Shown here one piece after another: positions 1 through 5,740 of a stretch of DNA of 7,241 nt. The DNA comes from an uncultured Verrucomicrobiae bacterium (GTDB lineage Bacteria > Verrucomicrobiota > Verrucomicrobiia > Verrucomicrobiales > DEV007). The DNA lies in contig CALDKL010000765.1 in assembly GCA_937898895.1 (NCBI GenBank), forward strand, positions 1-7,241, in the 5' to 3' direction. A model generated the notes under the pieces. The model worked only from the letters and a program-made list of their open reading frames with translations, made no database searches and was not told where the DNA came from. The first letter of the stretch is position 1. Each line of letters opens with the position of its first letter. The translations under genes and the position numbers were made by a program.

Positions 1-415
1 TGAGGCCCGCGGCGTAGGCGTGGAAGACGAGGGCTATCTGATCTCGCACCCGGCGGAACTCTTCGAGGACTTCTTCCTCGGTGCCAGTGGCGTGGGCGGG
101 GTCGTTGAATCCCCAGTGATAGCGGTTTATTTGACCGGGGAACATTGGGCAAGCCTGATCGGCGTTGCCGCAGACGGTGATGACGGTATCGACCTTTTGC
201 CCGAGGAATTCGTCCATGTGCTTGGAGTGGTGGCCACTGATGTCGATGCCGATTTCGGCCATGGCGGCGATGGCCTTGGGGTGGACGTAGCCAGCGGGTT
301 TTGAGCCTGCGCTCTGGACGTTGAGGATGTCCCCTGCGGCTTGGCGGAGGATTCCCTCGGCCATGTGGCTGCGGCAGGAGTTTCCGGTGCAGAGAATGAG
401 GACGGTGGGTTTCAC
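1..415 (-). CDS. arsC: Arsenate reductase, thioredoxin-type (second copy), partial at window edge
   Basis: Reduces arsenate to arsenite in the cytoplasm, using a low-molecular-weight tyrosine-phosphatase fold and a thioredoxin-recycled cysteine relay. Reading from a GTG at 415 gives 138 residues before the window ends. Residues 9-16 are CTGNSCRS, the CX5R phosphate loop with nucleophile Cys9. Cys82 and Cys89 sit in VCGNADQACP and match in spacing the relay pair Cys82/Cys89 of the Staphylococcus aureus pI258 enzyme. HWGFNDPA (100-107) supplies the usual catalytic Asp-Pro. Family members are about 130-150 residues, so only a few C-terminal residues are probably missing. The GTG overlaps the TGA of the ACR3 gene by 4 bases (GTGA), which supports this start and translational coupling. 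No Shine-Dalgarno is visible. It is closer to the classical pI258 type than the other ArsC in this operon. The family call is secure. Confidence 0.95.
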   Translation of the reverse strand, partial: MKPTVLILCTGNSCRSHMAEGILRQAAGDILNVQSAGSKPAGYVHPKAIAAMAEIGIDISGHHSKHMDEFLGQKVDTVITVCGNADQACPMFPGQINRYHWGFNDPAHATGTEEEVLEEFRRVRDQIALVFHAYAAGL

Positions 416-1485
416 GAGAGGGTGGGTTTTTGTTGATACCAGTCCCGGCTCTGCACGCAGATGCGGCAGACCGAGAGCATGACGGGGACCTCGACGAGGA
501 CGCCGACGACCGTTGCGAGGGCGGCGGGGCTGGTGGGTCCGAAGAGGGTGATGGCGACGGCCACGGCGAGCTCGAAGAAGTTGCTGGCTCCGATGAGGGC
601 GCCGGGCGTGGCTACGTTGTGGCGCACCCCGAAGAAGCGCATGAGGCCGTAGGTGAGCCCGCTGTTGAAGTAGACCTGGATGGTGATGGGGATGGCGAGC
701 AGGAGGACGGCCACCCAGTTCTTGAGGATGTTCTCGGCTTGGAAGGCGAAGATGAGGGTGAGGGTTGCCAGCAGGGCGAGGATGGCGACGGGGCGGAATT
801 TGGGGAGGAAGGTTTCCTCGAACCACCGGAGGCCCTTGGCTTTGATGAGGGCGACGCGGCTGAGCCAGCCTGCGGCGAGCGGCACCACGATAAAGACCAC
901 GACGGAGGTGATGAGGACTTGGGCCGGAATGTGAACGCCGCTGACACCCGCCAGCACCATGACGATGGGGGCGAAGGCGAACACCATGATGAGATCGTTG
1001 ATGGCCACCTGTGCGAGAGTGTAGGTGCTGTCTCCGTCGGTGAGGTAGGACCAGACGAAGACCATGGCGGTGCAGGGCGCGGCGGCAAGGATGATGAGGC
1101 CGGCGACGTAGTTGGCGGCGGTGGTGGGTTCGATCCAGCCGAGGGTTTGGGAGAAGAGGCCTTGGATGAAGATCCAGCCGAGAGCGGCCATGCTGAGACG
1201 TTTGACCACCCAGTTGACGAAGAGGGTGACGAGCAGGCCCTTGGGGCGTGCGAAGACGCCATGGATGCCTCCGAAGTCGATCTTGAGCATCATGGGGTAG
1301 ATCATGAGCCAGATCAGGACGGCGATGGCGACGTTGACCTGTGAGCCTTGGCCGAATTCCCACCGGCTAATGGTGCTGGTGAGGCCGGGGGCGAGTTTTC
1401 CGAGTGCTACGCCTGCGACCATGCAGGCGAGCACCCAGAGGGAGAGATACCGCTCGAAGAAATCGAGCCTTTTGGCCGTGTTCAT
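412..1485 (-). CDS. acr3: ACR3-family arsenite efflux permease
   Basis: Inner-membrane arsenite exporter of the ACR3 (BART superfamily) type, 357 residues, a normal length for bacterial ACR3 with ten transmembrane segments. Hydrophobic segments run through the whole protein, for example around 14-30, 52-68, 84-108, 125-147, 160-182, 188-206, 232-248, 257-275, 293-315 and 321-340. The signature APCTAMVFVWS carries Cys138, equivalent to the conserved cysteine shown to be essential in characterised ACR3 proteins. The segment IGASNFFELAVAVAI carries Glu305, the other highly conserved functional residue. The start is the ATG at 1485. It overlaps the TGA of the DUF6428-like gene as ATGA, so an upstream extension of this frame is not credible. 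The downstream arsC overlaps its stop in turn. It exports the product of the two neighbouring reductases. It is not an ArsB (NhaD-like) pump. Confidence 0.96.
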   Translation of the reverse strand: MNTAKRLDFFERYLSLWVLACMVAGVALGKLAPGLTSTISRWEFGQGSQVNVAIAVLIWLMIYPMMLKIDFGGIHGVFARPKGLLVTLFVNWVVKRLSMAALGWIFIQGLFSQTLGWIEPTTAANYVAGLIILAAAPCTAMVFVWSYLTDGDSTYTLAQVAINDLIMVFAFAPIVMVLAGVSGVHIPAQVLITSVVVFIVVPLAAGWLSRVALIKAKGLRWFEETFLPKFRPVAILALLATLTLIFAFQAENILKNWVAVLLLAIPITIQVYFNSGLTYGLMRFFGVRHNVATPGALIGASNFFELAVAVAITLFGPTSPAALATVVGVLVEVPVMLSVCRICVQSRDWYQQKPTLS

Positions 1486-1943
1486 CCGCAGCAGGACGAG
1501 CCTCCGCAGCAGCTTTCCTCCTCCTTGGAGTCGGGGATGCAGACCTCTAGCGCGAGGCAGGCGGTTTGCTTGTTTGCGAGGGTGAAGACGAGGCTTCCAT
1601 CGGTGAGGTTGGAGCCCTCGACCGAGAAAAGGCCGATGGTGCCTTCCTGGCATTCCACCTGCATTTCGGGGTCGTCGCTTCCGAGGAGGCTGGCGGCTTT
1701 CTCGATGATGGTGGCGAGTTTTCCGGCGGGTAAGCGGTGTTCGGTATCGTCGGCCACCCAAACCTGAAGGGAGGCAAAAGCGAGGTGGCGGGTTTTTCCG
1801 CCGCAGTCCACGAAGTCTTTTTCCGTGCGGCCAACTTCGGTGATGTGGAAGTGCGCGGGAACGCTGTTCCCGCTCGGGAGCAGAATGGCGAGGTTTCCGT
1901 CGGGGTATTGATCGAGAGCGGCTTTGAATGCGGAGAGCTTCAT
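1482..1943 (-). CDS. DUF6428-like ars-operon protein with cysteine-rich C-terminal tail
   Basis: A 153-residue soluble protein resembling the DUF6428 family, which occurs in ars operons and has no established function. Features that match my memory of the family are the N-terminal MKLSAFKAAL, the VPAHFHITEVG segment (28-38), FVDCGGKTRH (44-53), LQVWVADDTEHRLPAGKL (59-76) and the KQTACLAL segment (125-132). Cys47 and Cys129 lie in these conserved stretches. The last ten residues contain two CC pairs (SCCGGSSCCG), and Cys135 lies just before, giving five cysteines in the last 19 residues. This suggests trivalent arsenic or metal binding, which is inference. The start at 1943 forms an ATGA overlap with the upstream arsC stop, and its own TGA overlaps the acr3 ATG in the same way. 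It therefore sits inside a fully coupled arsC-DUF6428-acr3-arsC unit. No signal peptide or membrane segment is visible. Confidence 0.82.
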   Translation of the reverse strand: MKLSAFKAALDQYPDGNLAILLPSGNSVPAHFHITEVGRTEKDFVDCGGKTRHLAFASLQVWVADDTEHRLPAGKLATIIEKAASLLGSDDPEMQVECQEGTIGLFSVEGSNLTDGSLVFTLANKQTACLALEVCIPDSKEEESCCGGSSCCG

Positions 1944-2461
1944 GGTTTTATGGGTTGGGTGTTGATGATGAGGCGCTCGCGTTGGCCTATTTCCTTGGTG
2001 GCAGCTTCGAGGCGAAGCGCATCGAGCTTCTCGAAGGGGAGCGAGGCGAATAGTTCGAGACGGCGCTGGATTTGTTGGGCGACTTGCCAGAAGACCTTCG
2101 CTGCATCCGGACCTTCGGCTTCGGCCGGATCGGGAGACGGCCAGTGAGCGATGATTGGCTGGCCGGGCCACACGGGGCAGCTCTCTTTCGCGTTGTCACA
2201 AAGAGTGATGACGAAATCAAACTCGACGCCCTCGAATTCGTGCCACGATTTGCTGCGAGCGCTGGTGACGTCGAGCTTGTATTGATCCCGCAGCACTTGC
2301 AGAGCCAGAGGATGCGGAGACGGCTTCGGATTCGATCCGGCGCTCACCACATCAAATTTGTGGGAAGCGATTTTCTTCATGATGAACTCTGCCAGGATGC
2401 TTCGGGCCGAATTGCCGGTGCAGAGGAACAGAAGTTTGAACTTGGGTTTGGTGGAGTCCAT
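1940..2461 (-). CDS. arsC: Arsenate reductase, thioredoxin-type (first copy)
   Basis: A 173-residue cytoplasmic arsenate reductase of the low-molecular-weight phosphatase class. The phosphate loop CTGNSARS is at 14-21 (Cys14 nucleophile, Arg20). The second redox pair is Cys88 and Cys95 in TLCDNAKESCP, seven apart as in thioredoxin-coupled ArsC. HWPSPDPAEAEG (106-117) carries the Asp-Pro of the active site. It differs from the downstream copy: the loop has Ala where that copy has a second Cys, and the protein is longer, with about 30 polar residues after the usual end. The ATG at 2461 was chosen because it lies one base after the arsR stop (TGATATG) and leaves a normal N-terminus before the loop. 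Earlier in-frame starts would run back inside arsR. No Shine-Dalgarno is visible, and coupling to arsR is likely. Confidence 0.94.
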   Translation of the reverse strand: MDSTKPKFKLLFLCTGNSARSILAEFIMKKIASHKFDVVSAGSNPKPSPHPLALQVLRDQYKLDVTSARSKSWHEFEGVEFDFVITLCDNAKESCPVWPGQPIIAHWPSPDPAEAEGPDAAKVFWQVAQQIQRRLELFASLPFEKLDALRLEAATKEIGQRERLIINTQPIKP

Positions 2462-2462
2462 A

Positions 2463-2828
2463 TCAGCAGCAGGTTTTTTGGCTAACGGCCTCTTCGACCC
2501 AGCCGGTGCATTTTTTGGTTGCGATGAGCCGCTTGAGGTCATCGCGGAAGAGTTTGTCGGATGTCACGCAGTCCTGGAGGCACTTGAGGTTGGCCTCTAG
2601 CTCGTGGGAGGGCTTGGCCGGGAGGCGGTAGATGATCCACGTTCCCTTGCGGGTGGTTTCGACCATCTGCCGTTTCCGTAGATAAGCCAAGTGCTGAGAC
2701 ACCTTCGTCTGAGGAATCTGAAGGATGTCCTGGAAATGGCAGACGCAGAGTGGGCCGTGCGTGAGCAGGTTCACAATACGGAGCCGCGTCTGATCGCAGA
2801 GGCATTGGTAAATCTGGATGAGTTCCAT
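2463..2828 (-). CDS. arsR: ArsR-type arsenite-responsive repressor
   Basis: A 121-residue winged-helix repressor of the ArsR/SmtB family that should bind the operator just upstream and release it when As(III) or Sb(III) binds. It has the typical start of the fold (DQTRLRIVNLL, 12-22), then PLCVCHFQDIL (26-36) holding Cys28 and Cys30 in the CxC arsenic-binding arrangement of classical ArsR. The recognition helix is QTKVSQHLAYLRKRQMV and the wing is TTRKGTWIIYRL. Further cysteines are at the N-terminus (Cys9, Cys11) and the end (CTGW, TCC), and any of them could be extra ligands. The ATG at 2828 gives the normal family N-terminus. A possible longer start at 2891 would add 21 hydrophobic residues translated from the AT-rich operator region and is rejected. 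No Shine-Dalgarno precedes the ATG, and a leaderless transcript is possible. Confidence 0.93.
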   Translation of the reverse strand: MELIQIYQCLCDQTRLRIVNLLTHGPLCVCHFQDILQIPQTKVSQHLAYLRKRQMVETTRKGTWIIYRLPAKPSHELEANLKCLQDCVTSDKLFRDDLKRLIATKKCTGWVEEAVSQKTCC

Positions 2829-2837
2829 TTGAATGGC

Positions 2838-2880
2838 GATATATGCTGATACGACAATATATGCAAGTGCGAATATATGA
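2838..2880 (-). promoter_or_regulatory. Candidate ars promoter/operator with three ATATATG repeats
   Basis: Three copies of ATATATG (plus strand) lie at 2839-2845, 2857-2863 and 2873-2879, roughly one and a half to two helical turns apart, in a short AT-rich stretch that ends ten bases before the arsR ATG. On the coding (minus) strand they read CATATAT. A TTGCAT box followed 17 bases later by TATATC fits a sigma-70-like promoter. That would place transcription start at or within a few bases of the arsR ATG. ArsR autoregulation through an operator overlapping the promoter is the family norm. The exact bound bases are inference. Confidence 0.5.
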
Positions 2881-3031
2881 ATTGCTTTCAAGGAACGTCG
2901 AAAATTTTTGCTCTAGATGTACCTTCGCGAGTCTGGCCATTTCTCCGCAAGCAGGACGACTTTTAGCGAGTAACCTCTGTGCGAATCGGAGTCCTCTTGT
3001 GGCGAGACAGCACGCACCTTTAATGGCGGGC

Positions 3032-3086
3032 AGCAGAGCATCGGTTCTCGATGGCGGCGCCGGAGGTTCGATAGGGGCGCTCTGCT
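3032..3086. repeat. Inverted repeat AGCAGAGC/GCTCTGCT
   Basis: A perfect 8-base inverted repeat with arms at 3032-3039 and 3079-3086, separated by 39 bases. The spacer contains ATCG-GTTCT-CGAT and the palindrome GGCGCC, so RNA from either strand could fold into a branched structure. It lies about 50 bases downstream of the stop of the 3135-3959 gene. There is no following T-tract, so it is not a standard intrinsic terminator. It may be an mRNA 3' end-stabilising structure or chance. Confidence 0.35.
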
Positions 3087-3134
3087 CCCCTTCTGCAACT
3101 TTCCGCTTATTTTGTGCGCTGAGGCGTTCAGGCA

Positions 3135-3959
3135 CTACTGATATTTCTGAAAGTGGCGGTCCCGCTGGCGCCTATAAAATGCATCCTCACAAGACCCGAC
3201 CGGAGGTTCCGTGGTGTTGAGTAAAACAATTTCGGCGGTCAAGTGAACGCAGGGCCCGGCATGGGCAGCATCCATCAGTTCCTCCTTTAACCTCCGCACA
3301 CATACATCCTCCCGGAAAAGGAGGTCCGGCCTATCGGGACATGCCAGCTTCCGAGCTTCTTCGAAGTAGTGCGCGATCTGTCCAGCCACACGGCTTTCCA
3401 AGTCGCATCGAACATCCCGATGATCTTCGCCGCAAGGAGGAAAGAGGTCGTCAAAATCAATTTGGAGATTTTCGAAATACCGATCCACCATGGCTCTCAC
3501 CAGAAAGTCCGGGCGGATTCCGCGTTCGTAAAGTTCGTAGATCAACGCCGGTTGCGTGCGGACGTCGCCGGTGCGCGAAACGCCGAACCAAGAGTCCCCA
3601 AACCAATCGCTCCAGATGTCACGCAGGCCGAGTGCGGCGAGGATTCCCGGCGCTGCGGCTTGCACCTTGTCGAAGTTGCGCCAGGGCTGTTCGGGCTCAA
3701 AATCCACAACAGATCTGCACAGGGAAGCCGGAGATCGTATTTCGGCAACGATGGACACGATACTATCTGAAAGGTGTAGATTCTCTTCCCCGGACTCAAG
3801 CATCTCCATACATTCCGCGCGAGGCAGCATCGGAAAGAGCGGCCTTGAATAGATCGGCTCCCCGAATCCCAAAATCCGGCGCAATTTTTGGATCTCGAAG
3901 CGCTTTTTGGCGGTTTCTTTCACGATCGTTTCAAACAAGGTCTTCAAGTGCTCGTTCAT
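3135..3959 (-). CDS. Uncharacterised protein, second gene of a tandem paralogue pair
   Basis: A 274-residue protein of a family I do not recognise. It is a paralogue of the product encoded immediately upstream. The shared features are KLRRILGFG (25-33), SIVSIVAEIR (66-75), LCRSVVDFE (80-88), the best-conserved core RNFDKVQAAAPGI (94-106), AHYFEEA (196-202), CPDRPDLLF (207-215), RRLKEELMD (222-230) and a C-terminal FYRRQRDRHFQKY (261-273). It appears soluble and mostly alpha-helical, with no signal peptide or membrane segment. Its cysteines and histidines do not form an obvious zinc site. The ATG at 3959 is nine bases after the upstream stop and is preceded by a strong G-rich ribosome site, so the two are co-translated. 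This copy has a short insertion around DWFGDSWFGVSRTGD (118-132) and lacks the acidic tail of its partner. No function is proposed. Confidence 0.85.
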   Translation of the reverse strand: MNEHLKTLFETIVKETAKKRFEIQKLRRILGFGEPIYSRPLFPMLPRAECMEMLESGEENLHLSDSIVSIVAEIRSPASLCRSVVDFEPEQPWRNFDKVQAAAPGILAALGLRDIWSDWFGDSWFGVSRTGDVRTQPALIYELYERGIRPDFLVRAMVDRYFENLQIDFDDLFPPCGEDHRDVRCDLESRVAGQIAHYFEEARKLACPDRPDLLFREDVCVRRLKEELMDAAHAGPCVHLTAEIVLLNTTEPPVGSCEDAFYRRQRDRHFQKYQ

Positions 3960-3963
3960 AGTT

Positions 3964-3970
3964 CCCCCCT
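3964..3970 (-). promoter_or_regulatory. Ribosome-binding site overlapping the upstream stop codon
   Basis: On the minus strand AGGGGGG lies four bases before the ATG at 3959 and overlaps the TAG stop of the preceding gene. It is the clearest Shine-Dalgarno-like sequence in the window and fixes the start of the second paralogue. The arrangement implies translational coupling of the pair. The ars genes have nothing comparable. Confidence 0.65.
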
Positions 3971-4862
3971 ATGGCTCCTCCCCATCGGGTACATCGTCCG
4001 CGTCGTCAGCTGCAGTGACAGGAAGCGTGAAGTCGGCGAAATGCCGCGTCCACTGATCTTGGTAGAATCTTTCGAGGTCCGGGGCGCTCGCAACCGAATG
4101 AGGTTTCGACAGGATTGCCTGGAGTGCTCCGTATTTGGCAGCTCCCTCCAAAAGGGCGCGGTCCTGATTTTCGAAATCGAGAATGTTCTTCTTCAGTTGC
4201 CTCATCAAGTAGTGCAACTGGCAGATCAAGTCGGGCCGGTTGGGAATCTCAGCCTCAGCCGCGGTATGAAAATAGGTCGCGATATGGGACGCCGTCATGA
4301 GTTGAAAGCTTGAGGCGAGCTCAATGGGCCAGTCTTCCGTTAACAGAAAAAGCTCAAGGAAGTCTGCAGGAACACAGTCATAGGTGCCGACGCGGAAGAA
4401 GAATTCCGCCATCGTTTGCATCAAAAAGCCTACAGGCGTTCCTGAGATCAGCAATTCGCGGACATCCTGGGCATAAAGTCGCACGTCCTCGGCTTTTCGG
4501 TATTCATGCCATGTGGCCCAACTGCGCTCCAATCGATCCGCCGCGATGATACCAGGGGCAGCTGCCTTGATCTTATCGAAGTTGCGGTGGGTCACTGGCG
4601 TCCGGCACTCGATGACCTGCTTGCATAGCCAAACCGCCTGACGAGTCTGACAGACGATTCCGACAATGTCGTTCGGCAAATCCAGGGGCTGGGGAATTCC
4701 CGTAGCCTTCTCGCGAAAATGATCCAGCAGATCCGTTCGTCCGGCGTAGCCGAGAATTTTCCGCAAGCGGTCGAGGCCCGTGAAGCCCTTTTGCGCCGAG
4801 TCCCAGAGGCAACGTGTAGAACGCCGGATGTTTTCTAGCGAATCCTGAACGAAAAATTTCAT
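3969..4862 (-). CDS. Uncharacterised protein, first gene of a tandem paralogue pair
   Basis: A 297-residue protein of unrecognised family, collinear with the downstream paralogue and offset from it by only about one residue over most of its length. Shared elements are RLRKILGYA (32-40), DIVGIVCQTR (65-74), LCKQVIECR (79-87), the core RNFDKIKAAAPGI (93-105), ATYFHTA (195-201), IPNRPDLIC (206-214), RQLKKNILD (221-229) and FYQDQWTRHFADF (266-278). Unlike its partner it ends in an acidic tail (TAADDADDVPDGEEP). It is predicted soluble and helical. The ATG at 4862 was preferred over an upstream in-frame start near 5009. It gives an N-terminus matching the paralogue and is preceded by a purine-rich AAAAGAGA stretch, whereas the extension is arginine-rich and lacks a paralogous counterpart. 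The pair sits between an ars operon and a relaxase-like gene, so a cargo or defence-type role is conceivable. Nothing in the sequence shows one. Confidence 0.85.
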   Translation of the reverse strand: MKFFVQDSLENIRRSTRCLWDSAQKGFTGLDRLRKILGYAGRTDLLDHFREKATGIPQPLDLPNDIVGIVCQTRQAVWLCKQVIECRTPVTHRNFDKIKAAAPGIIAADRLERSWATWHEYRKAEDVRLYAQDVRELLISGTPVGFLMQTMAEFFFRVGTYDCVPADFLELFLLTEDWPIELASSFQLMTASHIATYFHTAAEAEIPNRPDLICQLHYLMRQLKKNILDFENQDRALLEGAAKYGALQAILSKPHSVASAPDLERFYQDQWTRHFADFTLPVTAADDADDVPDGEEP

Positions 4863-4874
4863 GGATTCTCTTTT

Positions 4875-4888
4875 CCGAGTTTTCTCGG
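4875..4888 (-). promoter_or_regulatory. Perfect leader hairpin upstream of the paralogue operon
   Basis: CCGAG-AAAA-CTCGG on the minus strand forms a 5-bp perfect stem with a four-base loop, ending 12 bases before the ATG at 4862 and abutting the AAAAGAGA ribosome-site region. It is placed to affect translation initiation or mRNA stability of the operon. It could also be a short DNA operator. A stem this short can arise by chance. Confidence 0.35.
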
Positions 4889-4918
4889 GCGTGAGGGCAA
4901 AAATCGTCAAGTATCTGC

Positions 4919-4956
4919 GCCTACAGCGGAAATTTCTTCCGTAGGCATGTTTTTTT
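4919..4956 (+). terminator. Possible intrinsic terminator (plus strand), or structured operator
   Basis: GCCTAC (4919-4924) pairs with GTAGGC (4941-4946), and GGAA (4928-4931) pairs with TTCC (4937-4940). This gives a ten-base-pair stem with a three-base bulge and a five-base loop. A run of seven T (4950-4956) follows on the plus strand. The shape fits a rho-independent terminator for plus-strand transcription, but no plus-strand gene is visible upstream. Alternatively it is a regulatory structure in the leader region of the minus-strand paralogue operon. Confidence 0.4.
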
Positions 4957-5028
4957 GGCCTCGGAGTGCGAAATCGCTTGATCCGCGGAACCAGTGCGAG
5001 GAAATCCAATGGTTTTGCCGTGATGAAT

Positions 5029-5040
5029 TCCGGGCCCGGA
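5029..5040. repeat. Perfect 12-base palindrome TCCGGGCCCGGA
   Basis: An uninterrupted 12-base palindrome about 80 bases downstream of the stop of the DNA-binding gene at 5120 and about 170 bases upstream of the paralogue operon. It could be a site for a dimeric DNA-binding protein, possibly the product of the 5120-5740 gene. It is GC-only apart from its ends, so chance occurrence in GC-rich DNA is not excluded. Confidence 0.35.
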
Positions 5041-5119
5041 GAGGCAGTTTTCTTGAGTTTGCCGACGCAATCAACAGCGGTGGAATCAGCTCACGTGCAA
5101 CATCCCGGCGATCCCTTCC

Positions 5120-5740
5120 CTACTTTTCGCCAGTAAGAGCTTGGCGAAGAGACTTAATCAATGTTTGCACATCGATTTTCCCGGCGCCCTTTTCGTAATG
5201 ATCGAGCAACTCAAGCGCTCGATGCACCCTCTGTGACGGCAAAACCCTATCCGTCCTGGGTTTTTCCACGTCTCCCAGCAGGCGATCGACCACCTCCTTG
5301 ACGTCGGCGGCATGAGGGGGATCTTCTCGATCGAGGGAAGCCTCTTCATAGGCCTGCACCATGGCCTCGCCACCTTCCAGCCGGGCCAGCTCATGCAGAA
5401 CAGCTTCCCGAGTAGGCAGGTCTATCGGCATGCGTTCTTTGGAAACAAAAGTTTCCATTTCGAGACGAGCCTGGCCGGCTCGAATCAACCGGTTCGCGTA
5501 TTGCCGGCTCACGTCTAATCGCGTTTGGCAATATTCTTCAAAGGTCGGAAACTCAGCCCGGTAGAGGCGGCGGTTTCGGATTTCCTCCAACGCCTGCGCC
5601 GCCTCCACCAAGGACTCCAATCCGCGCACGACCACCCCGTCCAGCCGCTTGAAGTCGCGGGCTTCCGTTCCGGACAGTGGCGCGTCAGGCGCGGAGGTCG
5701 CGACCACCAACTGACCATCCCTGTTTGCTTTCTTGGCCAT
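5120..5740 (-). CDS. Plasmid/phage-type DNA-binding protein (putative)
   Basis: A 206-residue soluble protein. The segment at about 43-92 (ALEEIRNRRLYR, then FPTFEEYCQTRLDVSRQYANRLIRAG) matches a helical domain familiar from plasmid and phage proteins, often near ParB-like proteins or DNA methylases. There a 'TFEdYC..RW..sr..AyqLI' helix-turn-helix-like unit is followed by an 'LPTnErq.R.LarL' segment. Here that second part is IDLPTREAVLHELARL (106-121), followed by a region ending in ADVKEVVDRLL (145-155), also as in that group. The remaining 50 residues are charged and helical. DNA binding is inference from this resemblance. The start at 5740 has no visible Shine-Dalgarno. Its ATG overlaps, on the opposite strand, an ATG at 5739 that is in frame with the divergent relaxase-like gene. 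Position and type suggest a regulator or relaxosome accessory for that gene. Confidence 0.7.
   Translation of the reverse strand: MAKKANRDGQLVVATSAPDAPLSGTEARDFKRLDGVVVRGLESLVEAAQALEEIRNRRLYRAEFPTFEEYCQTRLDVSRQYANRLIRAGQARLEMETFVSKERMPIDLPTREAVLHELARLEGGEAMVQAYEEASLDREDPPHAADVKEVVDRLLGDVEKPRTDRVLPSQRVHRALELLDHYEKGAGKIDVQTLIKSLRQALTGEK

Larger units (their letters stand above)
2829..3134. other. Intergenic region between the ars operon and the paralogue operon
   Basis: A 306-base gap upstream of arsR and downstream of the last gene of the paralogue operon. The arsR-proximal 50 bases are AT-rich and hold the candidate operator. The rest is GC-rich and I see no credible gene in it on either strand. 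It contains the inverted repeat described at 3032-3086. No T-tract terminator for the paralogue operon could be found just after its stop at 3135, so read-through toward ars is possible. Confidence 0.5.
4863..5119. other. Intergenic region upstream of the paralogue operon
   Basis: A 257-base gap between the stop of the plasmid-type DNA-binding gene at 5120 and the ATG at 4862. It carries three separate symmetric elements: the leader hairpin (4875-4888), the hairpin plus T-run (4919-4956) and a 12-base palindrome (5029-5040). I found no convincing gene. The promoter of the paralogue operon is expected here, but I could not assign clear -35 and -10 boxes. Confidence 0.5.

Noticed and set aside
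430..1344. A 304-residue plus-strand open frame opposite acr3
   Set aside because: Its product is an extremely Asp/Glu/Gly-rich low-complexity sequence produced by reading the hydrophobic ACR3 gene antisense, and acr3 is unambiguous.
2829..2891. A longer arsR start adding 21 residues
   Set aside because: The extension is a hydrophobic peptide encoded by the AT-repeat operator region. The family N-terminus fits the ATG at 2828.
3060..3090. GGTTCGAT resembling a tRNA T-loop, hinting at a tRNA remnant or attachment site
   Set aside because: The flanking bases do not pair as a T-arm, and no acceptor, D-arm or anticodon arm can be built around it.
3060..3209. Direct repeat CCGGAGGTTC at 3060-3069 and 3200-3209
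   Set aside because: Only ten bases long, only two copies, and one copy lies inside a coding sequence. Chance is sufficient.
4863..5009. A longer start for the first paralogue, adding 49 residues
   Set aside because: The extension is Arg-rich, lacks a counterpart in the paralogue and crosses the leader hairpin. The ATG at 4862 has a purine-rich stretch before it.
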